NCBI GenBank assembly: GCA_947311845.1
Contig: CAMZMU010000052.1
Span: forward strand, 139,639,733-139,703,732
Length of the DNA: 64,000 nucleotides
Origin: Poa pratensis
Lineage: Eukaryota; Streptophyta; Magnoliopsida; Poales; Poaceae
Direction: 5' to 3'
Shown one piece after another: positions 12,143 through 24,009 of the stretch (within the stretch, counting starts at the first letter, position 1; each line of letters opens with the position of its first letter). Made by a program: the position numbers and the translations under genes. The notes beneath the pieces were generated by a model. The model worked only from the letters and a program-made list of their open reading frames with translations, did no database searches and had not been told where the DNA came from.

Positions 12143-12664
12143 TTGTTTTCTTCTTATCAGGTCACAGGGAACGGATCCGTACTGATGGGGAATGGCGCAA
12201 GTGCTTCTGTTCTTGGTGTTGGCACGGTCGATCTGAAGTTTACTTCGGGAAGGATCGTGCAGCTCAAGAACGTGCAGCATGTCCCCGCCATCAAGAAGAA
12301 TCTCGTTAGTGGCTCCCTTCTATGTAGAGAAGGGTTTAAGTTGGTATTTGAGTCTAATAAAGTAGTTGTTACGAAATATGGACTATTTGTTGGAAAAGGT
12401 TATGAATGCGGAGGCTTGTTCCGCTTTTCCCTCGCTGATTTTTGTAATAAAGTCGTGAACAATATTCATTCGAATGTTAATGAAACAGAAGTTTGGCATT
12501 CACGTCTTTGTCACATTGGTTTCGGTTGTATGACGCGGTTAGCAAAATTGAATTTAATCCCGAATTTCACTTTAGCCAAAGGTTCTAAGTGCCTTTCGTG
12601 TGTGCAAGCAAAGCAACCTCGCAAGCCCCATAAAGCTGCGAGGAGAGACACTTGGCACCGTTAG
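12143..12664 (+). pseudogene. copia protease / GAG-pre-integrase region, degenerate
   Basis: The frame holds the C-terminal part of the aspartic protease region (LKNVQHVPAIKKNLVSGS) and a GAG-pre-integrase HHCC domain (WHSRLCHIGF, then KCLSCVQAKQ). It stops at 12662 just before the integrase core. The protease catalytic motif upstream lies in a broken stretch (12027-12140) and is not intact. Confidence 0.7.
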
Positions 12665-14232
12665 AACTCATACATTCTGATCTTTGTGAGATGAATGGCG
12701 TGTTGACTAAAGGTGGAAAAAGATACTTCATGACACTAATATGATTCCACTAGATTTGCTATATATATATGTTTAAGCACTAAAGATGAGGCTCTACACT
12801 ACTTTAAAATCTATAAGGCAGAAGTTGAGAATCAACTTGAAAAGAAAATTAAACGAGTCCGGTCAGATCGTGGTGGAGAGTACTTCTCACATGAGTTTGA
12901 TTCTTTCTGTGCGGAACACGGCATTATTCATGAGAGGACGCCTCCCTATTCACCCCAGTCAAATGGGGTTGCTGAACGGAAAAACCGTACTCTAACAGAT
13001 TTGGTTAACGCCATGTTAGATACATCGGGTTTATCCAAGGCATGGTGGGGGGAGGCTGTATTGACATCATGTCATGTCCTGAATAAAGTTCCGACAAAAG
13101 ACAGTGAGATCACTCCCTATGAAAAATGGGAGAAGAGAAGACGACACTCTCATACTTGCGTACTTGGGGCTGCTTGGCGAAAGTCAATGTGCCGATCCCC
13201 AAAAAGCGTAAGCTTGGACCAAAGACCGTGGACTGTGTTAATTTGGGCTACGCTAAGAATAGCGTCGGCTATAGATTTCTAGTAGTGAAATCCGAGGTAC
13301 CTGACGTGAAGGTCGGTACAATTATGGAGTCTAAAGATGCTACATTCTTTGAGGATATTTTTCCTATGAGAGATATGCAAAGCACTTCTAGACAGGAATC
13401 TAATGAGACTCCTGAACCTGCCATTCCGATGGAATATTATGAACAAACACATGATGAAAATCCTGAGGAGGATGATGAGGAAACCCTTGGTAGGGGCAAG
13501 AGACAGAGGACTGCAAAGTCCTTTGGTGATGATTTCCTTGTGTACCTCGTGGATGATACTCCCACTTCTATTTCAGAGGCTTATGCGTCTCCGGATGCTG
13601 ATTACTGGAAAGAAGCGGTCCGTAGCGAGATGGACTCCATCATGGCTAACGGAACATGGGAAATTACTGAACGTCCCTATGGCTGTAAACCATTGGGATG
13701 TAAGTGGGTGTTCAAAAAGAAGCTTAGGCCCGATGGTACAATTGAAAAGTACAAGGCTAGGCTTGTGGCCAAGGGTTATTCCCAGAAAGAAGAGGAAGAT
13801 TTCTTCGATACTTATTCACCTGTGGCCAGACTGACCACCATACGAGTATTACTCTCGTTGGCGGCCTCGCATGGTCTTCTCGTCCACCAGATGGATGTTA
13901 AGACGGCTTTCCTGAACGGAGAGCTAGACGAGGAAATCTACATGCAACAGCCAGATGGCTTTGTATTAGATGGTCAGGAAGGAAAGGTGTGTAAGTTACT
14001 GAAATCTTTATATGGCCTGAAACAAGCACCTAAGCAATGGCATGAGAAGTTCAATACAACTTTAACCTCTGCTGGTTTTGTTGTTAATGAAGCTGACAAA
14101 TGCGTATACTATCGCCATGGTGGGGGCGAAGGAGTTATACTGTGCTTGTATGTTGATGACATACTGATATTTGGGACCAACCTCAAAGTTATTGAGGAGG
14201 TTAAGTCATTTTGTCTCAGAACTTTGAGATGA
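12665..14232 (+). pseudogene. copia integrase core and reverse transcriptase
   Basis: The integrase core is spread over two frames at 12665-13130, with the conserved stretch TPPYSPQSNGVAERKNRT encoded at about 12940-12996. The reverse transcriptase is in the open frame 13126-14232, with KARLVAKGYSQ, QMDVKTAFLNGEL, LYGLKQAP and the catalytic YVDD box at about 14149-14160. The frame breaks at about 14210-14230 in what should continue as the thumb region. The family is Tork/Tnt1-like by general appearance. Confidence 0.8.
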
Positions 14233-15096
14233 AAGACCTTGGTGTGGCTGATGTTATTTTGAACATCAAGCTTGAGAGAATGAGGGTGGGATTACACTTT
14301 TGCAATCCCATTATGTTGAGAAGATTTTGAGTCGCTTTGGATATTCGGACTGCAAAACTTCTCCAACACCATATGATCCTAGTGTGCAGATTCGAAAGTT
14401 CACAGGCACAGCTAAGGATCAGCTGAGATACTCTCAAGTAATTGGTTCACTCATGTACCTAGCAAGCGCTACAAGGCCTGACATCATGTTTGCTGTGTGC
14501 AAACTGAGCCGGTTTGTTTCCAATCCGGGTGATGTGCATTGGCATGCTGTCGAAAGAATTATGCGCTATCTGAAAGGTACTGAGAACTACGGACTTCACT
14601 ATTCTGGAAGCCCGTCAGTGCTTGAGGGTATTGTGATGCGAATTGGATCTCTGATGCTGATGAGATGAAAGCCACAACGGGTTATGTGTTTACCCTTGGA
14701 GGTGGTGCTGTTTCCTGGAAGTCTTGCAAGCAAACGATCCTGACGAGATCGACAATGGAAGCAGAATTAACAGCATTGGACACATCTGGTGTCGAAGCAG
14801 GATGGCTTCGAGATCTGTTGATGGACTTGCCTGTGGTTGAAAAGCCAGTTCCGGCTATCCTTATGAACTGTGACAATCAGACAGTGATTACCAAGGTCAA
14901 GAGTTCAAAGGACAACATGCAGTCCAACAAACATATAAGAATGAGATTAAAAGCTGTCAGACATTTGAGAAACTCCGGAGTAATAGCGTTGGATTATATC
15001 CAGTCGGCTAAGAATCTGGCAGATCCCTTTACTAAAGGGCTATCACGTGTTGTGATAGAAAATGCATCGAGGGAGATAGGGATGAAACCCACATGA
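14233..15096 (+). pseudogene. copia RNase H region
   Basis: Two frames (14300-14668 and 14665-15096) cover the connection (YLASATRPDIMFAV) and RNase H ([11 protein letters not shown], then [10 protein letters not shown]). A frameshift separates them at about 14640-14668, and another separates them from the reverse transcriptase. It ends at 15096, about 540 bp before the 3' LTR. Confidence 0.75.
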
Positions 15097-15636
15097 GTTG
15101 CCATGGTAGTAACCCAACCTATGTGATCGGAGATCCCGTGAAGTAGGACCTGGGAAAACAAGCTGGTGGTTAACTGAGGAGAGTACTTTTACTAACCCAC
15201 TCCGTTGGAGATGCACTACTCTCGGTAACTGTATGGCAGGTTGACATTTGTCTTAATGTGTTCCAAGGCTTTGTATAAGCAAGATGCTATCCTACAGAGC
15301 GATCTTTGGAGGAACACACCTATATGAACCTGACTGCTGGTCACAGTCTATGAGATTGGGTTGATCTCTAGTAAGTTCATGAATAGGTCAGGAGTGTGAC
15401 TAATATGCTCCACCCGAGGGGTCAGCCTTCGGCAGCCTAGTACTAGTAAGACGTTTGGTGAAACTACTTTACGCCAAATTGACAATTCAAGGCATAGTCC
15501 ATTGTCAGTTGTGAAGGAGTGTAGCTATTCGCTCTAGGTGGAGCTCAACCTTAACAGGTCTCCACTGAAAATACTGGTATATCAAAAACAGTGTTTGGAA
15601 CAGAGAACATCATGGGTCTTTGGGATCTGGTGGGAT

Positions 15637-16681
15637 TGCTGAAATATTGTCCAATATTAGGATGGGCTTTAGGCCCATCTAACAATTCCAGAAAAATCCC
15701 TAAAGGCCCATGCTGCCATGGAGAGTGTGGTACGTGGGATTTTAGTCCCACATGGCTAGTTTAGAGAGATGTACACCAGTTTATAAGGTGAGTTTTCTCT
15801 ACCATGTATGAGGTGTTGACTGTGAAGAGAAAGGAGGCGTTCCACACGCGCGCTCCTCCTCCTCCGCAGCCCGCCACGCCTCGCCTCGCCTCGGCACGTC
15901 ACGATGCACCGCGGGTTACGGGAATCTCGCCGAGTCGAGCTTATCTTTTTATCACGCAGGAAAAATGTGAGCGGCAATGGTAATGGCGTTAATGGAAAAT
16001 GAATGTTTGAAGTGCTCTTAAGTACGTCCGTTTCCAGTCTCTTAATTCTCCCTTAACTGCGCGTTAACTACGTGCGTTTCCGTTGGCCTTCCGCATGCGT
16101 GTGTGCCTATATGAGAGAGGTCGCTCCTCTCCAACAGACATACGAGAAAGATCTCATCTGCTCGCGTCGCCACCATAGTTCCTCCCTACTGTTGCTGCCA
16201 TCGCTGATCCCATCCCGTCCACCGCATACACGGCCGATGGGAGAATAGGCCTCCGAAACTCCGCCTCTCCAAATCCTGTACGGGAGAGGGGCGATTAGGT
16301 TTTTGTGGAGCGTCTCTTATGCGACTGCTCGCTCCCGTTCGACTACTTCCTCTACGTCTACTTCAACTACGTCCGCGTCGCCTTCATCATCATGGCCACC
16401 GACGCCGACAAGGAGCAAGCTGCTGCTGATAAGAGGATCGCCGGCAACGCCATTGCTTCCGCTGCTGATGCGGCCAACTGGCCTACTGGAGGGTATAACA
16501 TGTTTATCTCTCTCCTTATTATTTCCATGTTTGCAGTACTAGTCATATGTGTTGATGTTTCTACTATTTGTCTAGTCGTAGTTTTATCATCTTTTTTCAG
16601 TATGTCATTAGCACTGTTTATGCCATGTTCATGATTTATCATTGGATTAATTTAATCGAACAATTGCCTATATTCTCAACA
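15637..16681 (+). repeat. 3' LTR of the copia element (1045 bp)
   Basis: It starts TGCTGAAATATTGTCC and ends TTCTCAACA; GTAGC follows. It holds the undisturbed CACTA target site near 16266. The segment 16303-16640 has an open frame on each strand; the same stretch is in the 5' LTR, so these are part of the LTR and not a separate gene. Confidence 0.92.
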
Positions 16682-16686
16682 GTAGC

Positions 16687-17300
16687 AGCACGAGCTCCAC
16701 AGTCTTCAGGGGAGAAGCAGCTCGGGAGCAACGTGGGGGACACTTGAGTGGCGGCACCGCCGTTTTTTGGTCACCGGAGGAACTTGGCGACGACCTCGAG
16801 CGGCTGCGAGCGGAGGAGCAGGACGGCCGGACGAACGAGCAAGCAAACAAGTGGGGAAATGGGTCCTAGAGGACCACCAGATCACCCTGAAGCTATTGGG
16901 AGACTCGGGGGTGCCTAAGGAGGCGCGACGGCGCCGAGATCGGCGTGGGAAGCGGCGGCCGGAGTTAGAGGAGACGGCGTCAATTTCGTCGATCCAAGTC
17001 TTCCCCGCAAGCGCTACTCGAGGAGGGAGTAGCTCTCGGCGAGGCGGAGCTGCTGGTATGCTCGGACTGGCTCGGGGAGACCTCTCGCGGCGGCGATTGA
17101 CGACGGCGGCAGGGGAGAAGCTACAGCAGGCCGGCGGCAGGGGAGAAGGAGCAGGACAAATACGGGGGGCAGGGGATGCCGAGGATCCTCGCGGAAGTGG
17201 AGAAGGACCAGGAGCAGTCTGGCGGCAGCCGGCAGGAGCTCCACCGGCCTAGATCCTGCCGGCCAAGAGCTTCTCGTGCGTGGAGAAGACGACTGGGTGA
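16687..17300. other. GC-rich right arm of the TIR element
   Basis: This GC-rich, CpG-rich block is continuous with 4056 before the copia insertion. Long open frames on both strands have no recognised domain (16767-17252 plus, rich in Gly/Arg). It mirrors the GC-rich left arm but is not an inverted copy by eye. Two GC-rich arms around an AT-rich centre are unusual for a Stowaway-type element. Confidence 0.35.
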
Positions 17301-17402
17301 TTTAATTTGTAAGAAATTAAATTAGCTAAGGGGGTTATTGCAAAACGGACCTTGGTTCAAAATTAAATCCTCCGTGACGAGTAATTCCGAACGGAGGGAG
17401 TA

Positions 17403-18830
17403 GTTAATAAAATCGATTTTCCAAATATCACACTTGGACGAGAGATACGACAACATTGAGGTCTCAGGATTCCAGTAGGCTTGTGCTTCTCCTATGTTCA
17501 GATTGCTCTGGTCTTCGTATCGTTATTTCTTTGCCCAAACGCCCCCATTGTTTTGCCCCCAAATTCCATGTTTTTCCAGTTTATATTATTTGGAAAAAAT
17601 ATACTTATATCACCTCTTAAGCCTGCCACTTGATGGTTGGGGAACAGGTTTGGCATATACATGGATCCACATAGACATAATTAATTAACACGGAGTAGGC
17701 GAAGAATCAAATTACTTGAAACATGATTAGGGTGTATATGTAGATTAAGCTGCAACACCTGCTCCTGCAATGATGCAGCCAACGTAGAGAAAAGTATATA
17801 TCTTTGTCAGATGCGGCTGCTAATTTCAATCAGATGAACACACTCGTTTCTTTGGACCGGGAGCAGAGGTGTGAGAAGACAGGGAGATCTCACCAATCTA
17901 GTAATGGCAAAACTCAGGCGCCAAGAAGCCATGAGTAATAGCAATCCAACAACTAGGACAAAACTGAGACATCCTTTTGTAAACGGAGGGAATAGATGAG
18001 AAATGGTCTAAACATCTCTATAACTTGGGTGAATAATAACGAGCTAGGTATGTTAACGTGGTCGGTCCCTTCCTTCGTTAACTTTGGACTGAGCACACTA
18101 TTGATCCTGCAACGCCATTAGCCACAAATATATCATATCATACCAAGAAGTTGCCACGTTAATGAGAGATGATACATGTATTTTCTACAGGATAATCCAA
18201 ATGATGGATGATGCAACACTGTTCTGTGAAAGCCTGCTGTCTTTTTGCCCACTACTTGCGCAATTTTAAACTGCTAGCTGCTTGCTAATTTTTAACTTTA
18301 TCCAGCCAATCCAGACACTACCCAACATCTTGCTCCCAATGCACTGAACCAGCATTACCAGCCAATGCCGAAGCAACCAGCTTGTGCACCTGATGTGACT
18401 TGAGTAGATCTTCCAAGATTTAATGGTCAAGATTAACAACTCGTAGGAAAATGTTGAGGGGTAACGTCAGCGGCTCTGCGTCACCGATGTGTGTGTACGT
18501 GGTCAGCTTTCAGCAACTTACTGGTAGAGCTCAACACAAAACACTCTCTTGCCGCAACTTTGAATCTCGCTAGCGCAAGCGAAGGGAAAATTTTAGCCGA
18601 GGCCACAATTCCAGCCGAAGGACGTCGCAGGCCGAAACCACACCATGGCATCCGCAATCGACCGAGGGGTCGTGCTCATCGCCATCTTGACGTTATGCAG
18701 ACGTCATTACCCTTTGCCGGACGCCATGGGCGATTTCTATTGCAAAGGTGGATGACTTGTCGTCGAGGAGCACCACGGCGGCAGTATAACATCGATATAA
18801 AGACGTCTTACCGATGACATGAAAACTATG
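17403..18830. other. Intergenic sequence, no gene seen
   Basis: The sequence to the right of the TIR element is probably the old upstream region of copy A. A lone Stowaway-like end (GACATCCTTTTGTAAACGGA) lies at about 17969-17988 without a partner. The patch 18460-18800 is slightly GC-richer, with one short open frame and nothing recognisable. Confidence 0.35.
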
Positions 18831-18879
18831 TTGTTTTACATGGAACATACATGCAACATGAAAAGAAGTACCCTACAAA

Positions 18880-19780
18880 CTCGGTAACCACGAGTGGGCC
18901 GATTTTCTGGGTGCCTTTTATTTTTAAAAATCCAAATATCATATTTATAAATTTCAAAAGAATCTGGAAAATCCTGGACGTAGACAACGATATATTCTAC
19001 CAACGTGCAAAACAAAAATCCAGTTTCGCACCCGAGTGCATATACACTTTGCATCTGAAAACATATTTCAAACTTTTCTAAAATAAAATATCGCAGATAC
19101 ATCTTCACATTTTATATATTCGCATACTCATTAAGCAACTTTTAATGGTTTGTCTAATAAAGATAAAACTGTCTTGTGAAAAAACCTTATTTTAGCACTG
19201 AAATTTGTCTTATAACAAATGCCATAAAAATGTCGGATTTCATGAAACAAATTCGTGAACACGTAGCATGTTAAGATATATCTACATACATTTGTTTTGC
19301 AATTTTGAAATTAATTTTAAATGTTTCTTAAATACCAGGTGCATATGCACCTGGGAGTCAAAATACCTCTCCCAGTGAAAAATCTCAACACAAAATAATT
19401 CATATTCTGTGCAAAACTTGACAGATTCGGGAGATTTAATGGTTTGCACTGTTCACTACTTTCAAATATAAGAATTTATCATTTTTGCGCTGCCCAGAAT
19501 GTAATATATTTTTAGTTGATATTATGATTTGCAAAATCTCAATTCAAAATAATTTATATTATGCGGTGTACAAAACAACAAATATGACAGATTCAGGAGA
19601 GTGGAAATTTTCAAATGTCGGACTTTCTCATTTTTTGCGCACCACAAATATAATGCTATTTTTTAAAATAATACGCGAAATTTATTTAATTAGAAAAATA
19701 ATACGCGTTTTTTATTTTTTTTCGAAAATATTAGTCAGTCGTCTTAGCCTAATCCGACTGGGCTAATCGTCCTTAGGGAA
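18880..19780. repeat. Unclassified dispersed repeat (copy 1)
   Basis: Word-level matches tie this stretch to 44390-44760 (for example TTTGCACTGTTCACTACTTT and ATCATTTTTGCGCTGCCC, both after a TGACAGATT word) and more weakly to 9470-9740 and 20690-20780. A phrase such as CCAACGTGCAAA is shared as well. It is likely a non-coding DNA transposon or fragments of one; class not determined. Confidence 0.45.
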
Positions 19781-20364
19781 TACGATTAGAGCCTTGTCGT
19801 CTTTGGGGAAGACGATAGGTAGTTCCATGCATCCACATGCATAGTCCTTGCCACATGCAGATTCCTTGCACATGGTACCTGTCGTCTTCGGCGAAGATGT
19901 TTTCGGCCAAGACGAGTGGATAATATTTTTGAAAATTAAAAAAACATGTATTATTTCTGGAAATAAATAAATTTCAAGTATTATTTAAAAAAATTAGCAA
20001 ATATAATTTAGTTCTAGTTCATATGTTTATTTGTTAGCAGAATACAACATTATCTACGTCCTAGTTTTTTTTTTTAAAAGTAGGAACTTCAAAATATGAT
20101 TTTCTGAACCTTTAAAATAAAGGGCTCCCTGAGTATAGATTTGCATTTGTAAGGTCTTCTTGAGAACTCCCCAGAAAGATCATACGAAGAAATGAGAATA
20201 TAGGGCTACTCCAACAGTTTTGAGAATGGACTCTAAGACGAAATAGGCCGTAGCCCCGCTATATAAATATAGCACCCAACCGATACAACCAACAGTCTTG
20301 ACATGCTGGCGGCAGCAAACATACATCCAAAGAAAAGAAAAATAAAAGGAGACATAGGCGTCTA

Positions 20365-20520
20365 AGGCCCATTATTAGAAGTTTGCAGCCCAACATTAAT
20401 TTTTGAGTTGTGATCAACTTGGTCCTTGTGCTGGATCAGACACAGCTCTAGTTGAGGGTTTCAGTGTTGTTGCCCCCTCTTGCCAAGACCGTTGCTTCAA
20501 GTGCCCAACACCCTGGAATT
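20365..20520 (+). repeat. Direct repeat, unit 1 (about 155 bp)
   Basis: It is homologous to 20845-21000. Shared words include AGGCCCATTATTAGAAG / AGGCCCATCATTAGAAG, CAGCCCAACATT and TTTTTGAGTTGTGATCAACA. The second unit has drifted by many substitutions. No coding content. Confidence 0.6.
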
Positions 20521-20844
20521 GTTTTCAAGTCTTGTTTTCGTTTTCATGTTCGTAGTGGTTATTTTAATGGATCCTCAGGACGATTTTGTTGCCCTTATTT
20601 TGTTGAGTAGACTTGCATAAAAAATCTAGTCGTCAATTTTTCCCCGGCAAACCTTAATTTCTGGGTCCACCACTGGTCGGGAGAGTGAAAAATTTGCACT
20701 ATTCACCACTTTCAAGGACTTTCTTATTTTTGCAGAGCCCAAAATATAATTTAGTTATAGTTTTTTTACTTGTTAGCAGAATATAAGTATACAACATTAT
20801 CATACGCAGAAATGAGAAAAGCCATCAGACTCGAACGACCTCTA

Positions 20845-21000
20845 CAGGCCCATCATTAGAAGCTTTCAGCCCAACATTCATTTTTGAGTTGTGATCAACA
20901 TGGTCCTTGCGCTGCATCAGACACACATCACAAGTGGAGAGTTTCTTCAGTGTTCGCGCCACACCCCGACAGCTCTCCCCAAACATCTGGAATTGATCTT
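20845..21000 (+). repeat. Direct repeat, unit 2 (about 155 bp)
   Basis: This is the partner of 20365-20520, separated by about 325 bp. It may come from a local duplication or from two insertions of one element. Confidence 0.6.
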
Positions 21001-21202
21001 GCATGCATAGGTTTGTTCCAGAGAAAAAAAATCGTACATTGCGAGCCTGAGTCTCAAACACAAGTATACCAACATAATGGAAGCATCGAATCCCTAGTTT
21101 CTCTGTTCTTTCAGTCATCGAGGACCGCTTTATAAAAAAAGTCATCTAGAACCGGTGGGCTGCCAATATTGATGAAATAGAACATGGTCCGTGCGACGCC
21201 CG

Positions 21203-22132
21203 TCAGTCCCCTGAGGCGAAGGGACAGCCAGTGGAAGGCTTGGCGGCGACGATGTGCCACGACCCATTCTTCAGAGCGAGAAGGAGCGTTGGGGGACAGG
21301 TCGAGTCGTCGATACCCGCGTAGGGCCAGATAAGGTTGGTGTTGGGGAAGCTGGTATCTTTCAACAAGGCGTCCATGTCGAGGAAGCGGGCGTTCGGTTC
21401 GGCCTCGTCGTGGAGCCGCACATTGGTGATGGCGGGGAAGTCGGCGCGCGTACCGGTGAGCGGGTTGAAGAGGCGGACGGCGACGGTGGTCTTGTCGCAC
21501 AGCACGATGAGGCCGCCGGCGGAGGCGCAGAAGTGATGCGTGGAGAACTGGTTCTGGTCGACCGCGGCCGTTATCTTGGTGGTGAACTGGTAGATGCTGC
21601 AAGGAAGCTTTGGGCTCACCAGGGAAGAGCAGCGTCCAGCCGCTGGGGCGGAAGCGGCTGTCGAGGGCGTCGCACGCCCGTGGGTCGTCGGTGCAGACGC
21701 GCCAGGGGTTGCACACGGCCCGGAAGCGGATGTACTCCGTCGCGTGGACGGAGAGCAGCCGGCCGGCGATGTCCTCCGTAAGCTCGGTCGTCAGGTTCGC
21801 CCAGTCCCTCCTGCGTACGGGAGAAATAACCACGGTGAGCTGCCTGAGAGGCAGAGGAAAAACAGATGAGGGGAGGCAAATGGCAATGACCGGACGTACC
21901 ATTGGCTGGCTTCGGAATGGCGCTGCGGATGGGCAAGATGCCACCGCCGCGGTCGCTTCCTCGGCGGACCAGATCCGGCGAAAGGCACCGGCGGATGTGC
22001 AAGGCCCAGGTGCCTGTGTCGCGCTCGAGTCATCATCCCTTCGGATGCAGGAGGATGCCCACGGCCACCGGCATCGAGCACCGGAAGTGGTCGATCATCG
22101 GCAAGGATCCGGCTCTGTGACCGTGTCCTCAT
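21203..22132 (-). pseudogene. F-box / DUF295-type gene, one frameshift
   Basis: There are two exons: 21900-22132 (N-terminal, basic, starting MRTRSQSR; an in-frame ATG at 22192 is also possible) and 21203-21810, joined by a GT-AG intron that restores the codon SQW|RDW. Exon 2 opens with an F-box-like helix region (DWANLTTELTEDIAGRLLSV, then EYIRFRAVCNPWR). It continues with a DUF295/KIB-type beta region (ASAGGLIVLCDKT, RLFNPLTGTR, WPYAGIDDSTCPP). A 1-bp frameshift near 21615 separates the two parts (LLFPG against SPKLPCSIY). The frame ends early at 21203, before the usual C-terminal half. Intact members are substrate adaptors of SCF ubiquitin ligases. This one is broken and probably not translated as a whole. 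Confidence 0.65.
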
Positions 22133-22139
22133 CTGCTTA

Positions 22140-23014
22140 GTAAGACCCTGTGGCGCGTAGCTTTGAATGGCGGCGCAAGGCAAAAATTGCATCTACAGCG
22201 TGTTTGGTTGGGGGGAGTTTTAACGAGGGAATGGGAATTGAGGGGGTACGGGACTAAAAATTACTCGTATGGTTAGTGGGAATGGGAGTTGTGTGAGGCA
22301 GGGGAAGGGGAGTTAGGGAGGCCAATTCCCTCCAATCTATTCCCGGGGGGGACGTGGTAATTTAATCGAGATAGGGAATGGATGGCGGAAAAAATGAACT
22401 GATTTTCTCACGGAAACTACCGCCTGGCTGATTCGACTCGGCCGGACGGGCGGCACAGGGCAGAGCTCCGCCGTTGGCCGTCGCATAGTCACACCGATGA
22501 TATTCGTGGAGCTAGGTTTGTTAATCTGGCCCGTCCCTCGGAAATCCATTTTGACTTGTAGGACCAGATACCCCTATTATGAAAAATCATATTTCGCGAT
22601 ATCCAAAATTTTCGAAAAAAATCGGGTATACATACAGACATTTTAACTTTTTGTCGACAATAGACACCTATGGTAGTGGAAGTTAGAAATGAACTGCAAT
22701 ATCACCATCACTAGACAGACAGTCTTCACAAGCAAGCACGTATGCACGAAGAAGCCATCTTCGAAATTCAAAGTCAAAACCCAAAAATTATTGCAAAATC
22801 TTATGCGCGACCGCAGAGCAAAGAATACACAGACGTACACACATACAACATTACCTGCTACTCCTAGTCTCCTACCTGCTCTATACAAATGCAGATACAA
22901 ATCCTAGCACACTCATTACGCAAAACCTGGTTGTACCGCAAAATGCACGCAATCTCAACAAATCTGTAGCACGCAAAATCTCTGTGAACCGATCGATAGA
23001 CTATGAGAATCATA
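22140..23014. other. Intergenic spacer and 3' flank of copy B
   Basis: A stretch at about 22198-22360 starts GTGTTTGGTTGGGGGG and is rich in GGGAATGGGA-type words, as seen at the ends of some grass MITEs. No clear partner end was found. 22560-22900 is AT-rich with no gene. The final 100 bp would hold the 3' untranslated part of copy B. Confidence 0.3.
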
Positions 23015-23754
23015 TCAACGGCCTTCGTCGATGACGGAGCTCAGGAAAGGCGACGAGCCGCTCGTCGAGTCAGGCCTCGGCGCCGAGCTTGACTGCCCGC
23101 TGACGCCCGAGCTCATGTAGCTGGTGTCGCCGCCACCCTTGATCTGCCACTCTGTGATGTAGCTGGGCTTGCTCACGGAGTCGGGTGCCTCGATGTCGCC
23201 TGTGAGCATTGCCACCACCCTCGACATGGGCGGCCGCTGGTGGGGCGAGCCCTGGGTGCAGACGAGCGCCACCTTGATGGCCCGGAGCACCTCCTCGCTG
23301 TTGAACTCTTCGAGCCTGGGGTCTAGCATGTCCAGAGGGTGGTTGTCCTCGTACAGTTCCCAGACCTGAAAGCGTCGAGATGGTACACTCTCAGTTTAAC
23401 GTGTTTCGATGAAGTTTTATTTCGGTAAACGACTTTAACCAATAACAAACAGATCACTAGAGCATAGAGTTCCTCTTGAAGCTTACCCATTCGAAAATAT
23501 AAATCTTGTCTTGGTCCGCATTAGTGTAATAATTAGGTCTTCCAGCTAAGGTCTCCAGCACCACAACGCCAAATGCAAACACATCAACCTTCTCAGTCAT
23601 ATGGCCTCTCATTGCATACTCAGGTGCGAGATAACCACTTGACAAATGAGAGGAAAATCGCCATTAGCATACTTTCCATTATTCAAGTGGACTTACAATG
23701 TACTATGGAAAATAGTATATGAATGTAAAGGTTGGCAAAGTAGAAATGCACTTA

Positions 23755-24009
<255 letters not shown>

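Larger units (their letters stand above)
4062..16681 (+). mobile_element. Ty1/copia LTR retrotransposon, full length, defective
   Basis: The element is bounded by TGCTGAAATATTG at the left and TATTCTCAACA at the right, with a 5-bp target duplication GTAGC at 4057-4061 and 16682-16686. The two LTRs are 4062-11169 (which contains a CACTA insertion) and 15637-16681. The internal part (11170-15636, about 4.5 kb) has gag, protease/integrase, reverse transcriptase and RNase H in copia order on the plus strand. Several frameshifts and stops make it non-autonomous. No standard initiator-Met primer site (TGGTATCAGAGC) follows the 5' LTR. A purine-rich tract (GGGATCTGGTGGGA) precedes the 3' LTR. About ten substitutions and small indels separate the first 230 bp of the two LTRs by eye, so the insertion is not recent. 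Confidence 0.92.
1251..17400. mobile_element. Large Stowaway/Mariner-type TIR element (host of the nest)
   Basis: The ends 1251-1275 and 17376-17400 are perfect 25-bp inverted repeats starting CTCCCTCCGTTCGGAATTAC, each flanked outside by TA (1249-1250 and 17401-17402), the target duplication of Tc1/Mariner elements. Without the copia insertion and its target duplication the element is about 3.5 kb, far longer than a usual Stowaway MITE. No transposase DDE domain was recognised. It has a GC-rich arm just inside each end (1290-1920 and 16687-17300) and an AT-rich middle. The terminal sequence resembles the Athos group of Stowaway elements, judged from memory. An alternative is two MITE ends brought together by chance, but the perfect ends and both TA copies argue against that. 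Confidence 0.75.

Noticed and set aside
16303..16642. Open frames on both strands of about 100 codons
   Set aside because: They lie inside the copia LTR and recur in the 5' LTR at 10797-11122, so they belong to the repeat.
21600..21625. GTGAGC near 21614 as an intron donor in the F-box-type gene
   Set aside because: Similarity resumes at once in the next frame with no room for an intron, so a 1-bp frameshift is simpler. It is still listed as a way to refute the call.
21254..22140. Plus-strand open frames of 175-176 codons
   Set aside because: They are antisense to the F-box-type gene, whose exons, splice sites and motifs are on the minus strand.
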